A stretch of DNA of 63,000 bases from Streptomyces roseochromogenus subsp. oscitans DS 12.976 (GCF_000497445.1 NZ_CM002285.1:2114354-2177353); one strand, 5' to 3'; shown: positions 39,301-51,149, numbered from the stretch's first letter. Translations and numbers: made by a program. Notes: generated by a model from the letters alone, not told the origin.

Positions 39301-40184
39301 GTGTCATCCACGAGATGACCGAGGCGCGCGACGTCCGCATGGGCATGCTCGGCCAGTCCAACCAGCCCGCGCACCACATCCCGTACATGTACGACGCGGC
39401 CGGCGAGCCCTGGAAGACACAGGCGAAGGTCCGCGAGATCCTCTCCCGGCTCTATGCCGGCAGCGAGATCGGGCAGGGCTACCACGGCGACGAGGACAAC
39501 GGCGAGCAGTCGGGCTGGTACCTCTTCTCCGCGCTCGGCTTCTACCCGCTGGTCATGGGCAGCGGCGACTACTCCATCGGCTCCCCGCTGTTCAAGAAGG
39601 TCACCGTGCACCTGGAGAACGGCCGTGACCTGGTCGTCAAGGCGCCGCGGAACAGCGCGAGGAACGTCTACATCCAGGGCGTGACGTTCAACGGCCGCCC
39701 CTGGAACTCCACTTCGCTCCCCCACTCGCTGCTGGCCAAGGGCGGGGTGCTGGAGTTCGCCATGGGCGCCGAGCCCTCCACGTGGGGCACGGGCAAGGAC
39801 GCGGCGCCGGTCTCGATCACCCAGGACGACAAGGTGCCGGCGCCCCGGTCGGACGTCCTGAAGGGCGACGGTCCGCTGTTCGACAACACGTCGGCGACGG
39901 ACGCGACGGTCACCTCGGTCGACCTGCCGGTCGACCACTCCGTCACACCCGTCCAGTACACGCTGACCTCCTCCGCCGACCACACCAAGGCGCCGACCGG
40001 CTGGACCCTCCAGGGCTCCACCGACGGCACCACCTGGCAGACCCTGGACCACCGCTCCGGCGAGTCCTTCCCCTGGGACCACCAGACCCGGGCGTTCACC
40101 ATCGCCACGCCGGGCACGTACTCCAAGTACCGGCTGGTCCTGGACGGCGAGTCGACGCTGGCGGAGGTGGAACTGCTGGCCTGA
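36381..40184 (+). CDS. Secreted GH92 alpha-mannosidase with discoidin-like (F5/8 type C) domains
   Basis: A 1267-residue extracellular enzyme. The signal peptide is about residues 1-32. A galactose-binding-like F5/8C module follows (about 90-225: NLVDGEPGTKWLTF, WVEFDL, DPRDWTLLGSTDGKDW), then a jelly-roll linker domain, then the GH92 catalytic core from about 405 (RGNNFPATALPHGFNFWTPVT) through GYDYTETNGWGDAFTVPQD, HHIPYMYDAAGEPW and GDEDNGEQSGWYLFSALGFYP. A second F5/8C-like segment closes the protein (about 1165-1267: GWTLQGSTDGTTWQTLDHRSGESF). GH92 enzymes are calcium-dependent exo-alpha-mannosidases acting on N-glycan or fungal mannan chains. It converges on a second GH92 gene. Confidence 0.93.
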   Translation: MQRRTRHRWGPAVVLTAAFVMAAGAQGAAVALPAKAPAAGREFASSFETGDPAPDWLNTVDTGPDGKKRASGVDGGYSTGIPGNVTDHVTDVRASGENTGAGEVKENLVDGEPGTKWLTFAPTGWVEFDLDQPIKLQTYALTSANDYAERDPRDWTLLGSTDGKDWKTVDTRSGESFDQRFQTKSYDLAEPAAYQHFRLEITKNNGASGILQLADVQFSTGGGGGPVPQDMLTLVDKGPTASPTAKARAGFTGTRALRYAGRHTAGGRAYSYNKVFDVNVKVGGDTQLSYRVFPSMADGDRDYDATNVSLDLAFTDGTYLSDLGALDQHGFPLSPRGQGASKSLYVNQWNNVVSRIGSVAAGKTVDRILVAYDSPDGPAKFRGWIDDVALKPVPPEKPQAHLSDYALTTRGTNSSGSFSRGNNFPATALPHGFNFWTPVTNASSLSWLYEYARANNDDNLPTIQAFSASHEPSPWMGDRQTFQVMPSAAAGTPDTGPEARQLAFRHENETARPYYYGVRFENGLKAEMTPTDHAAMLRFTYPGDDASVLFDNITEQAGLTLDQENGTVTGFSDVKSGLSTGATRLFVYGEFDKPVTDGGSSGVKGYLRFDAGADHTVTLRLATSLISVDQAKDNLRQEIPDGASFETVKSQAQRTWDKLLGKVEVEGATPDQLTTLYSSMYRLYLYPNSGFEKVGDTYQYASPFSPMQSQDTPTHTGAKIVDGKVYVNNGFWDTYRTTWPAYTFLTPSQAGEMADGFVQQYKDGGWTSRWSSPGYADLMTGTSSDVAFADAYVKGVTFDAKAAYQAALKNATVVPPMSGVGRKGMTTSPFLGYTSTATTEGLSWAMEGYVNDYGIARMGEALYKKTGDQHYKDESEYFLNRARDYVNLFDSKAGFFQGRDGNGKWRLDSSKYDPRVWGYDYTETNGWGDAFTVPQDSRGLANLYGGRQGLADKLDAFFSTPETASPEFVGSYGGVIHEMTEARDVRMGMLGQSNQPAHHIPYMYDAAGEPWKTQAKVREILSRLYAGSEIGQGYHGDEDNGEQSGWYLFSALGFYPLVMGSGDYSIGSPLFKKVTVHLENGRDLVVKAPRNSARNVYIQGVTFNGRPWNSTSLPHSLLAKGGVLEFAMGAEPSTWGTGKDAAPVSITQDDKVPAPRSDVLKGDGPLFDNTSATDATVTSVDLPVDHSVTPVQYTLTSSADHTKAPTGWTLQGSTDGTTWQTLDHRSGESFPWDHQTRAFTIATPGTYSKYRLVLDGESTLAEVELLA

Positions 40185-40200
40185 CGGGCACACGCCCGCG

Positions 40201-40232
40201 AGCGGCCGTCCCTCGCGCGAGGGACGGCCGCT
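40201..40232. terminator. Bidirectional terminator between the two GH92 genes
   Basis: A perfect 32-bp palindrome (16-base arms AGCGGCCGTCCCTCGC and its complement) followed by TTTCC lies between the converging stop codons. Confidence 0.85.
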
Positions 40233-40247
40233 TTCCTGTGCTGCGGT

Positions 40248-43200
40248 TCAGCCAGTGGCCAGGGTGAACACGTGCAGGTTCCCGTTCTTCGGGAGCCGGA
40301 CGCTCGCGATGGACTTGCCGTACGGCGCCATGAACGGCTTGGTGGCGAACACATAGGTGGGCACCGAGTCCTTGCCGGCGCCCGCGGCATTGCGGTACGG
40401 CGTCCTGGCGACGACCTCGTTGCCGTACTGGACGGTGCCGGCTCCGCCGCCGACGGTCCAGTCGGTGAAGGAGAGGTCGACGGTGCCGGTCGTGCCGTCG
40501 GTGTAGGTGACGGTCGCCGCCGCCTGCTGGTTGCCGCTGACCGCGCTGCCGAGGAAGGACAACTTGGTTGTCGGCATGGGCAGTTCGATGGTCTGGCCGG
40601 CTCCGGAGGCGTTGTCCGGGCGGCCGTCGGGTGAGTTCGGCCAGGTGAAGGTGAGGCCGTCGATCGTGGACCGCCCGCCCGGCGGCAGGCCGACCGCGGT
40701 GAGGGCCTGGCGGGAGTAGCTCCGGCCGCCGCCGTCGTAGTCGGCCTCGTCGTGGTCGCCCGTGTCGCCGGAGACACCGGTGGTGTCGTAGGCGGCGAGG
40801 AGGGTGCCGGGGGCGGCCACCGTGAGCGCGACCGGCTGCTCGTACGACGTGTCGCCCGAGGTCACCGACACCTTGACGTCGGCGAAGCCCTGCTCGGCGT
40901 CCTGGGCGGCGGTGAACGTGATCTCCTGGGTGCCGCCGCTGACCGTCCCCTCGGCGGGCGTGGCCGTCACGCCGGGCGGGGTGTCCACCCGGAAGCGCAC
41001 GTCGGGGCCGGTGCCGCCGTTCAGGGACAGCGTGCGAACGCCGATCTTGGTGCTGTCACCGGGTGCCAGCGTGGCGGCGGTGGGGCCGACGCCGATCTGG
41101 TACGGCTGCTCGCCCTCGCGGAACGACGGCGGCGGGCTGTCCGCGCCCCAGTCGCGGTTCGGGGTGGCGGACAGGGTGTAGTCGAGCCGGCCGCCGTCGC
41201 GGACGAAGGACGCCGGCAGCCAAGGGCGGGTACTGATACGGCCGTTGACGCTCAGAGACCGGATGTACGGGGCGCCGGGCGCCGCGCCGGTCGCGCGGAT
41301 GGAGATGTCGTTGCCCTGGGGCCGGCTGATCTCCACGCGCTCGAACAGCGGGGAGGCGAGGACCAGTTCGGCACGGGAGGGCACCTGCGGATACATGCCG
41401 AGAGCCGAGAAGACGTACCAGGACGACATCGCGCCGAGGTCGTCGTTGCCCGGGACACCGCCGGGCGCGGGCGACCACAGCTGCCGCATCGCGGCCCGCA
41501 CGGTCTCCTGCGTCTTGTACGGGGCGCCCGCGTAGTCGTACAGGTAGGGGACGTTGATCGACGGCTCGTTGTCCAGCTCGGACTTGGTGCCGCCCTGGCC
41601 GGTGAAGGCCCAGCCGCCGTCGGCCGTGTGGAAGAAGTCGTCCAGCCGGGCGAGCGCCTTGTCGCGGCCGCCCAGCGCGGCGAACAGGCCCGCCGGGTCG
41701 TGCGGGACCGTCCAGGTGTACTGGGCCGCCGTACCCTCGACGAAACCGTTGCCGGTGTCCGGGGTGAAGCCGGTGACCCAGCTGCCGTCGGCTCTGCGGT
41801 TGGCGATGTAGCCGCCGCCGGGGTCGGCGGCGATGTCGAAGGTGTTCTGCCACCACTGAGCGCGCCGGGCGAAAGCGGCTTGCGTCTCCCTCTGCCCTGC
41901 CGCTGCGGCGAGTTGGGACAGGGAGAAGTCGGCCGTGGACATCTCCACGGTCTCGGCGGCTCCGCCCCAGGCGTTGGAGACACTCGGCATGTAGTGCAGT
42001 GTGAGGTACTTGTCCAGGGAGGGCCGCTGGCCTGCGGACAGCACCGGCTTGCCGGCCGGGGAGAGGTCCTGCCGGGTGGGCACGGTGGCCGCCTTGACCA
42101 GCGAGTCCAGGGCGCCGTGCAGGTCGAAGCCGGTGCCGCCGAAGGCGCGGATGCCGGCCAGCGCGGTCGGCGAGGGGTCGCCGTTCATGACATGGGTACC
42201 GCTCGCGCCGTGCAGCCAGCGGTCCCAGGTCCCGCCGTTCTGCCCGGCCAGCTCGTACAGCGACTGGGCGATGTCGGAGCCGGTGCGAGGGTCGAGCAGG
42301 GTGAGCAGCTGCAGCTGGTCGCGGTAGACGTCCCAGCCGGAGAAGGTGCCGTACTGGGCATGCTGCCGACGGCCGGCTGCATGCACGTGCCCGTCGGCAC
42401 CCCGGTACCTGCCGTCGGCGTCGCTGATGACGTTCGGGTGCAGCAGCGCGTGGTAGAGCGCGGTGTAGAAGGTGGTGCGGTCGGCGTCCGTGCCGCCGCC
42501 GACGCGGACGGCGCCGAGCCGCTCGCGCCAGGCCCGGCGGGCCGCGCCCTCGATCGCCTCGAAGGAGCGGCCGGGCGGGTTCTCGGCGGCGAGGTTGGCT
42601 TCGGCGGCCCGCTTGCTGACGTAGGAGATGCCCACCTTGACGTTGACCGGGCCGGTGCCGGGCGCGAACTCGACGTAGCCGCCGGCGCCCTTGCCCGCGA
42701 CGGGCCGCCCGCCGTGCGCGAAGCCCCCGGTGCCGCCGGTCGCCGCCAGTGAGCCGGGGCTGAGCTTGTCGTCCTGCCAGGTGCCGGCGTTCTTGAAGGG
42801 GCGGTCGAAGCGGGCGGTGAAGTACAGGGTGTAGTAGGCGCGTTGGCCTTCCGGGTCGAGGTAGCCGCAGAAGTCGCCGGAGGTGACCGAGCCGGAGACG
42901 GTGCGGGTGTCCGGGTCGATCGTGACGGCCGAATCCGCCGATCCCACCTCGGAGTTGGCGGTGCGCACCAGCAGCGAGGCGGGCTTGCCGGACGGGAAGG
43001 CGAAGCGGGCCGAGCCGGTGCGCGCGGTGGCGGTGAGGTCGGCGGTGACCCCGGAGGCCAGGCCCACCCGGTAGTGGCCCGGCTCGGCGGTCTCGTCGGT
43101 GTGGGTGAAGCCGGAGGCGTAGACGGCGTCCTTCGTGTCGCTCGCCGGGGACGAGGTGACCTCGCCGGCGTACGGAAAGAAGGGGATGTCGCCGCTGCCG

Positions 43201-43514
43201 CCGGCGCAGCCGGTGCCGGACAGATGGGTGAGGCTGAAGCCCCGGATGCGGGTGGCGTCGTACTGGTAGCCGCCGGGCGCGGCGGTCCTGGTGGCGTTTC
43301 CTCGGGTGTTCTCGGGGCTCCAGGAGAGCATGCCGAAGGGCAGGACGGCGCCCGGGAAGACATCGCCGCCGTTGCTGGTGCCGATCAGCGGGTCGACGTA
43401 CCGGGTGGGGTCCTTGACGAGGCCGGGGGGTGCGGCGGTCGCCGCGAGGGCGGGAATGGCGCCGCCGATCGTGAGCGTGGCGGCCAGCAGCAGGTACAAG
43501 GGTCTGAAACGCAA
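40248..43514 (-). CDS. Second secreted GH92 alpha-mannosidase
   Basis: A 1088-residue extracellular glycosidase. The signal peptide RFRPLYLLLAATLTIGGAIPALA is followed directly by the GH92 N-domain (YVDPLIGTSNGGDVFPGAVLPFGM; GYQYDATRIRGFSLTHLSGTGC). The catalytic domain has AQYGTFSGWDVYRDQ, GFVEGTAAQYTWTVPHDPAGL, DNEPSINVPYLYDYAGAP and GNDDLGAMSSWYVFSALGMYP. The C-terminus carries an NPCBM/NEW2-like beta module and a galactose-binding-like domain of about 190 residues. TTG at 43514 is chosen because AGGAGGAAGG lies 9-18 bases upstream and it gives a classical signal peptide; a GTG at 43562 would add 16 residues before it. Domain make-up differs from the neighbouring GH92, suggesting different linkage or glycan specificity. 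Confidence 0.92.
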   Translation of the reverse strand: MRFRPLYLLLAATLTIGGAIPALAATAAPPGLVKDPTRYVDPLIGTSNGGDVFPGAVLPFGMLSWSPENTRGNATRTAAPGGYQYDATRIRGFSLTHLSGTGCAGGSGDIPFFPYAGEVTSSPASDTKDAVYASGFTHTDETAEPGHYRVGLASGVTADLTATARTGSARFAFPSGKPASLLVRTANSEVGSADSAVTIDPDTRTVSGSVTSGDFCGYLDPEGQRAYYTLYFTARFDRPFKNAGTWQDDKLSPGSLAATGGTGGFAHGGRPVAGKGAGGYVEFAPGTGPVNVKVGISYVSKRAAEANLAAENPPGRSFEAIEGAARRAWRERLGAVRVGGGTDADRTTFYTALYHALLHPNVISDADGRYRGADGHVHAAGRRQHAQYGTFSGWDVYRDQLQLLTLLDPRTGSDIAQSLYELAGQNGGTWDRWLHGASGTHVMNGDPSPTALAGIRAFGGTGFDLHGALDSLVKAATVPTRQDLSPAGKPVLSAGQRPSLDKYLTLHYMPSVSNAWGGAAETVEMSTADFSLSQLAAAAGQRETQAAFARRAQWWQNTFDIAADPGGGYIANRRADGSWVTGFTPDTGNGFVEGTAAQYTWTVPHDPAGLFAALGGRDKALARLDDFFHTADGGWAFTGQGGTKSELDNEPSINVPYLYDYAGAPYKTQETVRAAMRQLWSPAPGGVPGNDDLGAMSSWYVFSALGMYPQVPSRAELVLASPLFERVEISRPQGNDISIRATGAAPGAPYIRSLSVNGRISTRPWLPASFVRDGGRLDYTLSATPNRDWGADSPPPSFREGEQPYQIGVGPTAATLAPGDSTKIGVRTLSLNGGTGPDVRFRVDTPPGVTATPAEGTVSGGTQEITFTAAQDAEQGFADVKVSVTSGDTSYEQPVALTVAAPGTLLAAYDTTGVSGDTGDHDEADYDGGGRSYSRQALTAVGLPPGGRSTIDGLTFTWPNSPDGRPDNASGAGQTIELPMPTTKLSFLGSAVSGNQQAAATVTYTDGTTGTVDLSFTDWTVGGGAGTVQYGNEVVARTPYRNAAGAGKDSVPTYVFATKPFMAPYGKSIASVRLPKNGNLHVFTLATG

Positions 43515-43665
43515 GACGCGGCCCTTCCTCCTGACGGACGGGTCGCGCACCACAGGTCGCACAAGCCGCAGGGACGGTGACGTGCGCCACCGTTACCACG
43601 GAAGATCGCGCACGCCCCGCCAGGCACACGGCCGGGATCACCCGGTCGGACTACCCCAAGTGAGA

Positions 43666-43720
43666 GACATCGTTGTCGGTTGAGTCGATGGAGTCATGCA
43701 CAGATCGAGACAACGTTGCC
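43666..43720. promoter_or_regulatory. Pair of LacI-type operator half-matches upstream of the second GH92 gene
   Basis: GACATCGTTGTC (43666-43677) and GACAACGTTGCC (43709-43720) each differ by one base from the GACAACGTTGTC palindrome upstream of the first GH92 gene. Their centres are 43 bases apart, about four helical turns, which allows looping. The gap 43515-43877 holds no gene. Confidence 0.6.
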
Positions 43721-43877
43721 GCGCGCCACCGCCCGGGCGGAGCAGACCGGGAAAGAAGCCCCCGGCTCGTGACCTGAGGGGCGAGAGTTTCCTCGTGTGA
43801 TGCGCGAGGCGGTGAAAATGTGTCCGGTTACCGGACCAGCCATAGGCAGCGAGACCAACCAGTGCTACAAATGCCGC

Positions 43878-46571
43878 ATGTCGGATGCATTCGCCCGATT
43901 CAGGCGTAGCTTCTGGCGCTTCAAGGCCGGCACGAGCCCACGCAGCGTCTGGGGGCAGGTCTTCCTTCTGCAGGCGGCCCTCGTGGTACTGCTCGTGGTC
44001 TGCGGCGTCATCGCTCTCGTCCTGCAGTCGGAGCGTGACACCAGCAGCGAAGCCCGGCGCCGGTCCATCGCCGTCGCGCAGACCTTCGCGCACTCCCCCG
44101 GCGTGCTGCAGGCGCTGAGCACCCCCGACCCGTCCAAGGTGCTCCAGCCCCTCACCGAGGCGGCACGCAAGTCCGCGGGCGTCGACTTCATCGTGGTCAT
44201 GAACACCAAGGGCATCCGCTACACCCATCCCATGCCGAGCAAGATCGGGCACCGGTTCGTGGGCCAGATCGGGCCGTCCCTGGCCGGGAAGGTCTACACC
44301 GAGGAGGTCCACGGGCCGCTCGGCCACGAGGAACAGGCGACCGTTCCCATCTACGACACCCACGGCAAGGTCACAGCCCTCGTCTCCGCCGGGCTCAAGG
44401 TGAAGAACGTGACCAGCGAGGTGAACCGTCAGCTGCCGATCATCCTGGCCACCGGGGCCGGAGCACTGGTGGTGTCGACCGGCGGTACGGCGCTGGTGGG
44501 CCGGCGGCTGCGGCGGCAGACGCACAGCCTGGCACCGGACGAGATGACCCGCATGTACGAGCACCACGACACGGTGCTGCACTCGGTGCGTGAGGGCGTG
44601 CTCATCGTCGGGGACGAGGGGCGGCTGCTTCTCGTGAACGACGAGGCCAGACGGCTGCTGGAGCTGCCCCCCGATGCCGAGGGGCGCACCGTGCGGGAGC
44701 TGCCGGGCCTCGATCCCGCGACGGTGGAACTGCTCGCCTGCGGGCGCGACGCCTCCGACGAGGTGCACTTCGCCGGGGGCCGGCTGCTGGCGGTCAACCA
44801 GCGGCCCACGGACCGGGCGAGCGGCGTGTGCGCCACCGTGGTGACACTCCGGGACTGCACCGAGCTGCAGGCCGTCACCGGCCGGGCGGAGGTGACACGG
44901 GAGCGGCTGGAGCTGCTGTACGACGCGGGCCTGGGCATCGGCAGCAGCCTCGACGTGATGCAGACGGCCGACGAGCTGGCGCGGGTGGCCGTACCCCGCT
45001 TCGCCGACTTCGTCACCGTGGACCTGGCCGACGCCGTGCTGCACGGCGAGGAACCGGCTCCCACGGCGACGGACATGCGGCGCGTGGCGGTGAGCGGCAT
45101 CCGCGACGATCACCCCCTCTACGAGAAGGGCCGGCTGATCGACTTCCTGCCCTCCACCCCGCAGGCCCGCGGCTACAGCGCCGGCCGCACCGAGCTGGTG
45201 ACCGACCTGGCGACCGCCGGCGGCTGGCGCGAGCAGGATCCGCAGCGCGCCCGTCAGATACTGGACTACGGCATCCACTCGCTCATCTCCGCCCCCATAC
45301 AGGCCCGCGGCATCGTCCTGGGCATCGCCAACTTCTGGCGTTCCAAGCGGGAGGCCTTCGACGAGGAGGAGCTGTCGCTGGCGGAGGAGCTGGTGGCGCG
45401 CGCCGCGGTCAGCATCGACAACGCCCGCCGGTACACCCGCGAGCACGCGCTGGCCGTCACCCTCCAGCGCAGCCTGCTGCCGCGGGCGCTGCCCCCGCAG
45501 AGCGCCCTCGACGTGGCCTACCGCTATCTCCCCGCCCAGTCGGGGGTGAGCGGCGACTGGTTCGACGTGATCCCGCTGCCGGGGACCCGGGTGGCGCTGG
45601 CCGTCGGCGATGTCGTCGGGCACGGTCTGCACGCCGCCGCGACGATGGGCCGGCTGCGGACCGCGGTGCACAACTTCTCCACCCTCGACCTGCCGCCCGA
45701 CGAGCTGCTCAGCCACTTGGACGACCTGGTCGGCCGCATCGACCAGGACGAGGCCTGTGCGGAGACGGCCGGCGAGATCGTGGGCGCGACCTGCGTGTAC
45801 GCGATCTACGACCCGGTGACGCGGCGCTGCGTGATGGCGCGGGCCGGGCATCTGGCGCCCGCGCTGGTGGCGCCCGACGGCAGCGTTACCTTCCCTGATG
45901 TGCCGGCCGGGCCGCCGCTGGGCCTCGGCGGCATGCCGTTCCAGGCGGCGGAGTTCGAGCTGGCGGAGGGCAGCCAGCTCGCGCTGTACACCGACGGCCT
46001 GGTCGAGGACCGCTCGCGCGACCTCGACGTGGGGATGGAGCTGCTGCGCCGGTCGCTGGCGGGGCACCCCGACCGGCCGCCGGAGGAGAGCTGCCAGGCG
46101 GTGCTGGAGGAGCTGCTGCCCGAGCGCCCCAGGGACGACGTCGCCCTGCTCATCGCGCGCACCCGGGCGCTGCCGGCCGAGCGGGTCGCCGACTGGGACG
46201 TGCCACGCGACCCGGCCGCCGTGTCGGGGATGCGCGCGGCCGTGTCCGAGAAGCTGGCGGAGTGGGGCCTGTCCGAGCTGGGCTTCGGCATGGAACTCGT
46301 GCTGAGCGAGCTGATCACCAATGCCATCCGCTACGGCTCCGACCCGATCCATGTACGGCTGATCCATGACCGCACGCTGATCTGCGAGGTCGCCGACGGC
46401 AGCAGCACCTCGCCGCATCTGCGGTACGCGGCGACGACCGACGAGGGCGGACGGGGCCTGTTCCTGGTCTCGCAACTGGCCGAACGCTGGGGCACCCGGT
46501 ACACCCCGCAGGGCAAGGTGATCTGGGCCGAGCTGACGGTGCCGGACCTGGACGCGCTGCTCGCGGAGTGA
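43878..46571 (+). CDS. Multidomain SpoIIE-type PP2C phosphatase with Cache, PAS, GAF and ATPase domains
   Basis: A signalling protein of about 897 residues. It has an N-terminal membrane helix (QVFLLQAALVVLLVVCGVIAL), an extracytoplasmic single-Cache region ending in a second helix, a PAS domain (HHDTVLHSVREGVLIVGDEGRLLLVN), a GAF-like domain (about 370-520), a PP2C/SpoIIE phosphatase (SGVSGDWFDVIPLPG, VGDVVGHGLHAAATMGRLR, LYTDGLVEDRSRDLD, PRDDVALLIART) and a C-terminal anti-sigma-factor-type ATPase (VLSELITNAIRYG, DEGGRGLFLVSQLAERWG). Such proteins control sigma factors through anti-anti-sigma phosphorylation. No sigma or anti-sigma gene is adjacent. The start is uncertain: ATG 43878 (MSDAFARFRR) is used; 43797, 43800 and 43818 are in-frame alternatives. 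Confidence 0.88.
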   Translation: MSDAFARFRRSFWRFKAGTSPRSVWGQVFLLQAALVVLLVVCGVIALVLQSERDTSSEARRRSIAVAQTFAHSPGVLQALSTPDPSKVLQPLTEAARKSAGVDFIVVMNTKGIRYTHPMPSKIGHRFVGQIGPSLAGKVYTEEVHGPLGHEEQATVPIYDTHGKVTALVSAGLKVKNVTSEVNRQLPIILATGAGALVVSTGGTALVGRRLRRQTHSLAPDEMTRMYEHHDTVLHSVREGVLIVGDEGRLLLVNDEARRLLELPPDAEGRTVRELPGLDPATVELLACGRDASDEVHFAGGRLLAVNQRPTDRASGVCATVVTLRDCTELQAVTGRAEVTRERLELLYDAGLGIGSSLDVMQTADELARVAVPRFADFVTVDLADAVLHGEEPAPTATDMRRVAVSGIRDDHPLYEKGRLIDFLPSTPQARGYSAGRTELVTDLATAGGWREQDPQRARQILDYGIHSLISAPIQARGIVLGIANFWRSKREAFDEEELSLAEELVARAAVSIDNARRYTREHALAVTLQRSLLPRALPPQSALDVAYRYLPAQSGVSGDWFDVIPLPGTRVALAVGDVVGHGLHAAATMGRLRTAVHNFSTLDLPPDELLSHLDDLVGRIDQDEACAETAGEIVGATCVYAIYDPVTRRCVMARAGHLAPALVAPDGSVTFPDVPAGPPLGLGGMPFQAAEFELAEGSQLALYTDGLVEDRSRDLDVGMELLRRSLAGHPDRPPEESCQAVLEELLPERPRDDVALLIARTRALPAERVADWDVPRDPAAVSGMRAAVSEKLAEWGLSELGFGMELVLSELITNAIRYGSDPIHVRLIHDRTLICEVADGSSTSPHLRYAATTDEGGRGLFLVSQLAERWGTRYTPQGKVIWAELTVPDLDALLAE

Positions 46572-46617
46572 GGCGGCGCGTTCTTCGCGGACCGGGGCGG
46601 ACCGACGCGTGCTGAGG

Positions 46618-48171
46618 TCAGGCGGAGCTGCCGAGCGGGCGGGAGGCCCGGCGTCCGGCGGCGGGTGCGCGGGCCGGCGCCGGGTGTCCGGACAGTGGGA
46701 ACGACGGGCCGGTTGCGGGGAACTCCGCTGTGAACTCCGTCCGGCCGGGGGCGCTGTCCGCTCGGACGGTGCCGCCGTGGGCGCGGGTGATCGCCGCCGC
46801 CACGGCCAGCCCCAGGCCCGAGCCGCCCTCGCTGAGGCCCGTGCGGGCGCGGGAGGCATCGGCGCGGGTGAAGGGGTCGAAGACCGCGGGGAGGAGGTCG
46901 CGCGGGATGCCGGGGCCGTCGTCTCGGACCCGGAGGGTGTGGTGGCCGGCGGTGGTCTCGACGGCGACGCTGACCGTCGTACCGGGCGGGGTGTGCACGC
47001 GGGCGTTGGCCAGCAGGGCGGACACCACCTGCCGCAGGCGTGGGCCGTCGCCCGTGACCAGGAGCGGGAATTCCAGGGGCAGTTCGACCCGCCATACGTG
47101 GTCCGCGCCGGCCGTGCGGGCGTCCCGTACCTCCTCCGCGACCACCACCGCGAGGTCCACCTCGGCCGACTGGAGGGGCCCGCCCTCGGCGAGGCGGGCG
47201 AGCAGCAGCAGGTTCTCGACCAGGCCGGTCATCCGGGCCGACTCCGCGCCGATCCGGCGCCAGGCGAGATCGGCGGTGCCGCCGGATCCGGGGCCGCGGT
47301 TCATCAGCTCGGCGTACCCGGCGATGGAGGCGAGCGGGGTGCGCAGTTCGTGGCCGGCGTCGGCGATGAAGCGGCGCATGCGTTCCTCGCTGCGCCGGCG
47401 TTCGGCGAACGAGGCCTCGACCTGGTCGATCATCCGGTTGAGGGCCACACCGACCTGGCCGGCCTCGGTGCCGGGGTCGGCGTCGGGTGCGGGGACCCGG
47501 GCGAGGACGGTGGGCCGGTCCGCTCCTAGCGGCGCCCGGGCGACCTGGGCGGCGGTGGCGGCGACCCGGCCGAACGGGCGCAGCTGCCGACGTACGGCGA
47601 GGGTGCAGCCGCCGCCCGCGAGTGCGAGTGCGACGGCGCCGGCCGCGGCCTCGATCCGGACGAGTCCGTCGAGGGTGTGCCGTAGGTCGTCCATGGGCAG
47701 GCCGGCCAGGACGCGGATGCCGCTCGCGTCGAGCGCGGTGACACGGTAGGTGCCGAGGCCGGGGACGGTACGGGTGCGGGCCGCGCCGTCGTCGGGGACG
47801 CCGGCGAGGGCGGAGCGCTGGGCCGCGGTGAGCGCGCGGGGGCGGTCGTCCCGGCGGACGACCGCGGCGGCCAGGACCTCGCCGCCGGTGTCGAACCGGG
47901 CGGCGAGGAGTCCGGAGGGTTGGCCGCCGGTACCGAGGAAGGCGAGGTCGGCGGGGCGTTCGGGGTGGCGCGCGGCACCGGTCACCCCGTGCTCGGCGGC
48001 GTCGCTGACCCGGCCGTCCAACTCGGCGGTCAGATAGGCGCGTTGAGCGAGGACGGTGGTGAGCGCGAGCCCGCCGCACACGGAGACGAGGATCGCGGTG
48101 AGGAGGAGCGGCAGGCGGGTGCGCAGCGGGCGGGGTGAGCGGCGGGTGCGGGACAGGGGGCGGCGAGTCAT
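46618..48171 (-). CDS. Sensor histidine kinase without adjacent response regulator
   Basis: A 517-residue membrane kinase. Two transmembrane helices (LPLLLTAILVSVCGGLALTTV and AAAGAVALALAGGGCTLAV) flank an extracytoplasmic sensor of about 120 residues; a HAMP segment follows. The phospho-acceptor His is in FIADAGHELRTPLASIAGYAELM, and the ATPase domain has N-box LLANARVH, G1 DDGPGIP and G2 GGSGLGLAV. The N box is slightly unusual (NARVHT). ATG at 48171 gives MTRRPLSRTRRS; an ATG 33 bases upstream is possible. The genes on both sides are unrelated to two-component systems, so its partner must lie elsewhere or have been lost. Confidence 0.9.
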   Translation of the reverse strand: MTRRPLSRTRRSPRPLRTRLPLLLTAILVSVCGGLALTTVLAQRAYLTAELDGRVSDAAEHGVTGAARHPERPADLAFLGTGGQPSGLLAARFDTGGEVLAAAVVRRDDRPRALTAAQRSALAGVPDDGAARTRTVPGLGTYRVTALDASGIRVLAGLPMDDLRHTLDGLVRIEAAAGAVALALAGGGCTLAVRRQLRPFGRVAATAAQVARAPLGADRPTVLARVPAPDADPGTEAGQVGVALNRMIDQVEASFAERRRSEERMRRFIADAGHELRTPLASIAGYAELMNRGPGSGGTADLAWRRIGAESARMTGLVENLLLLARLAEGGPLQSAEVDLAVVVAEEVRDARTAGADHVWRVELPLEFPLLVTGDGPRLRQVVSALLANARVHTPPGTTVSVAVETTAGHHTLRVRDDGPGIPRDLLPAVFDPFTRADASRARTGLSEGGSGLGLAVAAAITRAHGGTVRADSAPGRTEFTAEFPATGPSFPLSGHPAPARAPAAGRRASRPLGSSA

Positions 48172-48292
48172 CTCGGGGTTTCCTCTCCGCGCTCTTGCCG
48201 ACATGTGGCAATCCTGTACCGGTCCGCTGAGGGAAGGCTGTGTTCCACCTGAGCCAGGGCGATGACCTGGGCGCGGAGTCGCGGTACGGCAA

Positions 48293-48325
48293 AGGGCCGC
48301 ACCCCCGGCACAGGGATGCGGCCCT
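48293..48325 (-). terminator. Terminator downstream of acnA
   Basis: AGGGCCGCA (48293-48301) pairs exactly with TGCGGCCCT (48317-48325) around a 15-base loop, starting 19 bases past the acnA stop. Confidence 0.75.
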
Positions 48326-48343
48326 CAGGACCAGCTCTGCAGG

Positions 48344-51149
<2,806 letters not shown>

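Noticed and set aside
36315..40193. A minus-strand open frame of nearly 1300 codons opposite the first GH92 gene
   Set aside because: It is the antisense shadow of a high-GC gene: Arg/Val/Gly/Leu-rich, no domain, and the plus strand encodes a clear signal peptide and GH92 motifs.
48205..48343. Gap upstream of the histidine kinase searched for a response regulator
   Set aside because: Only 139 bases, containing the acnA terminator; too short for a receiver domain.
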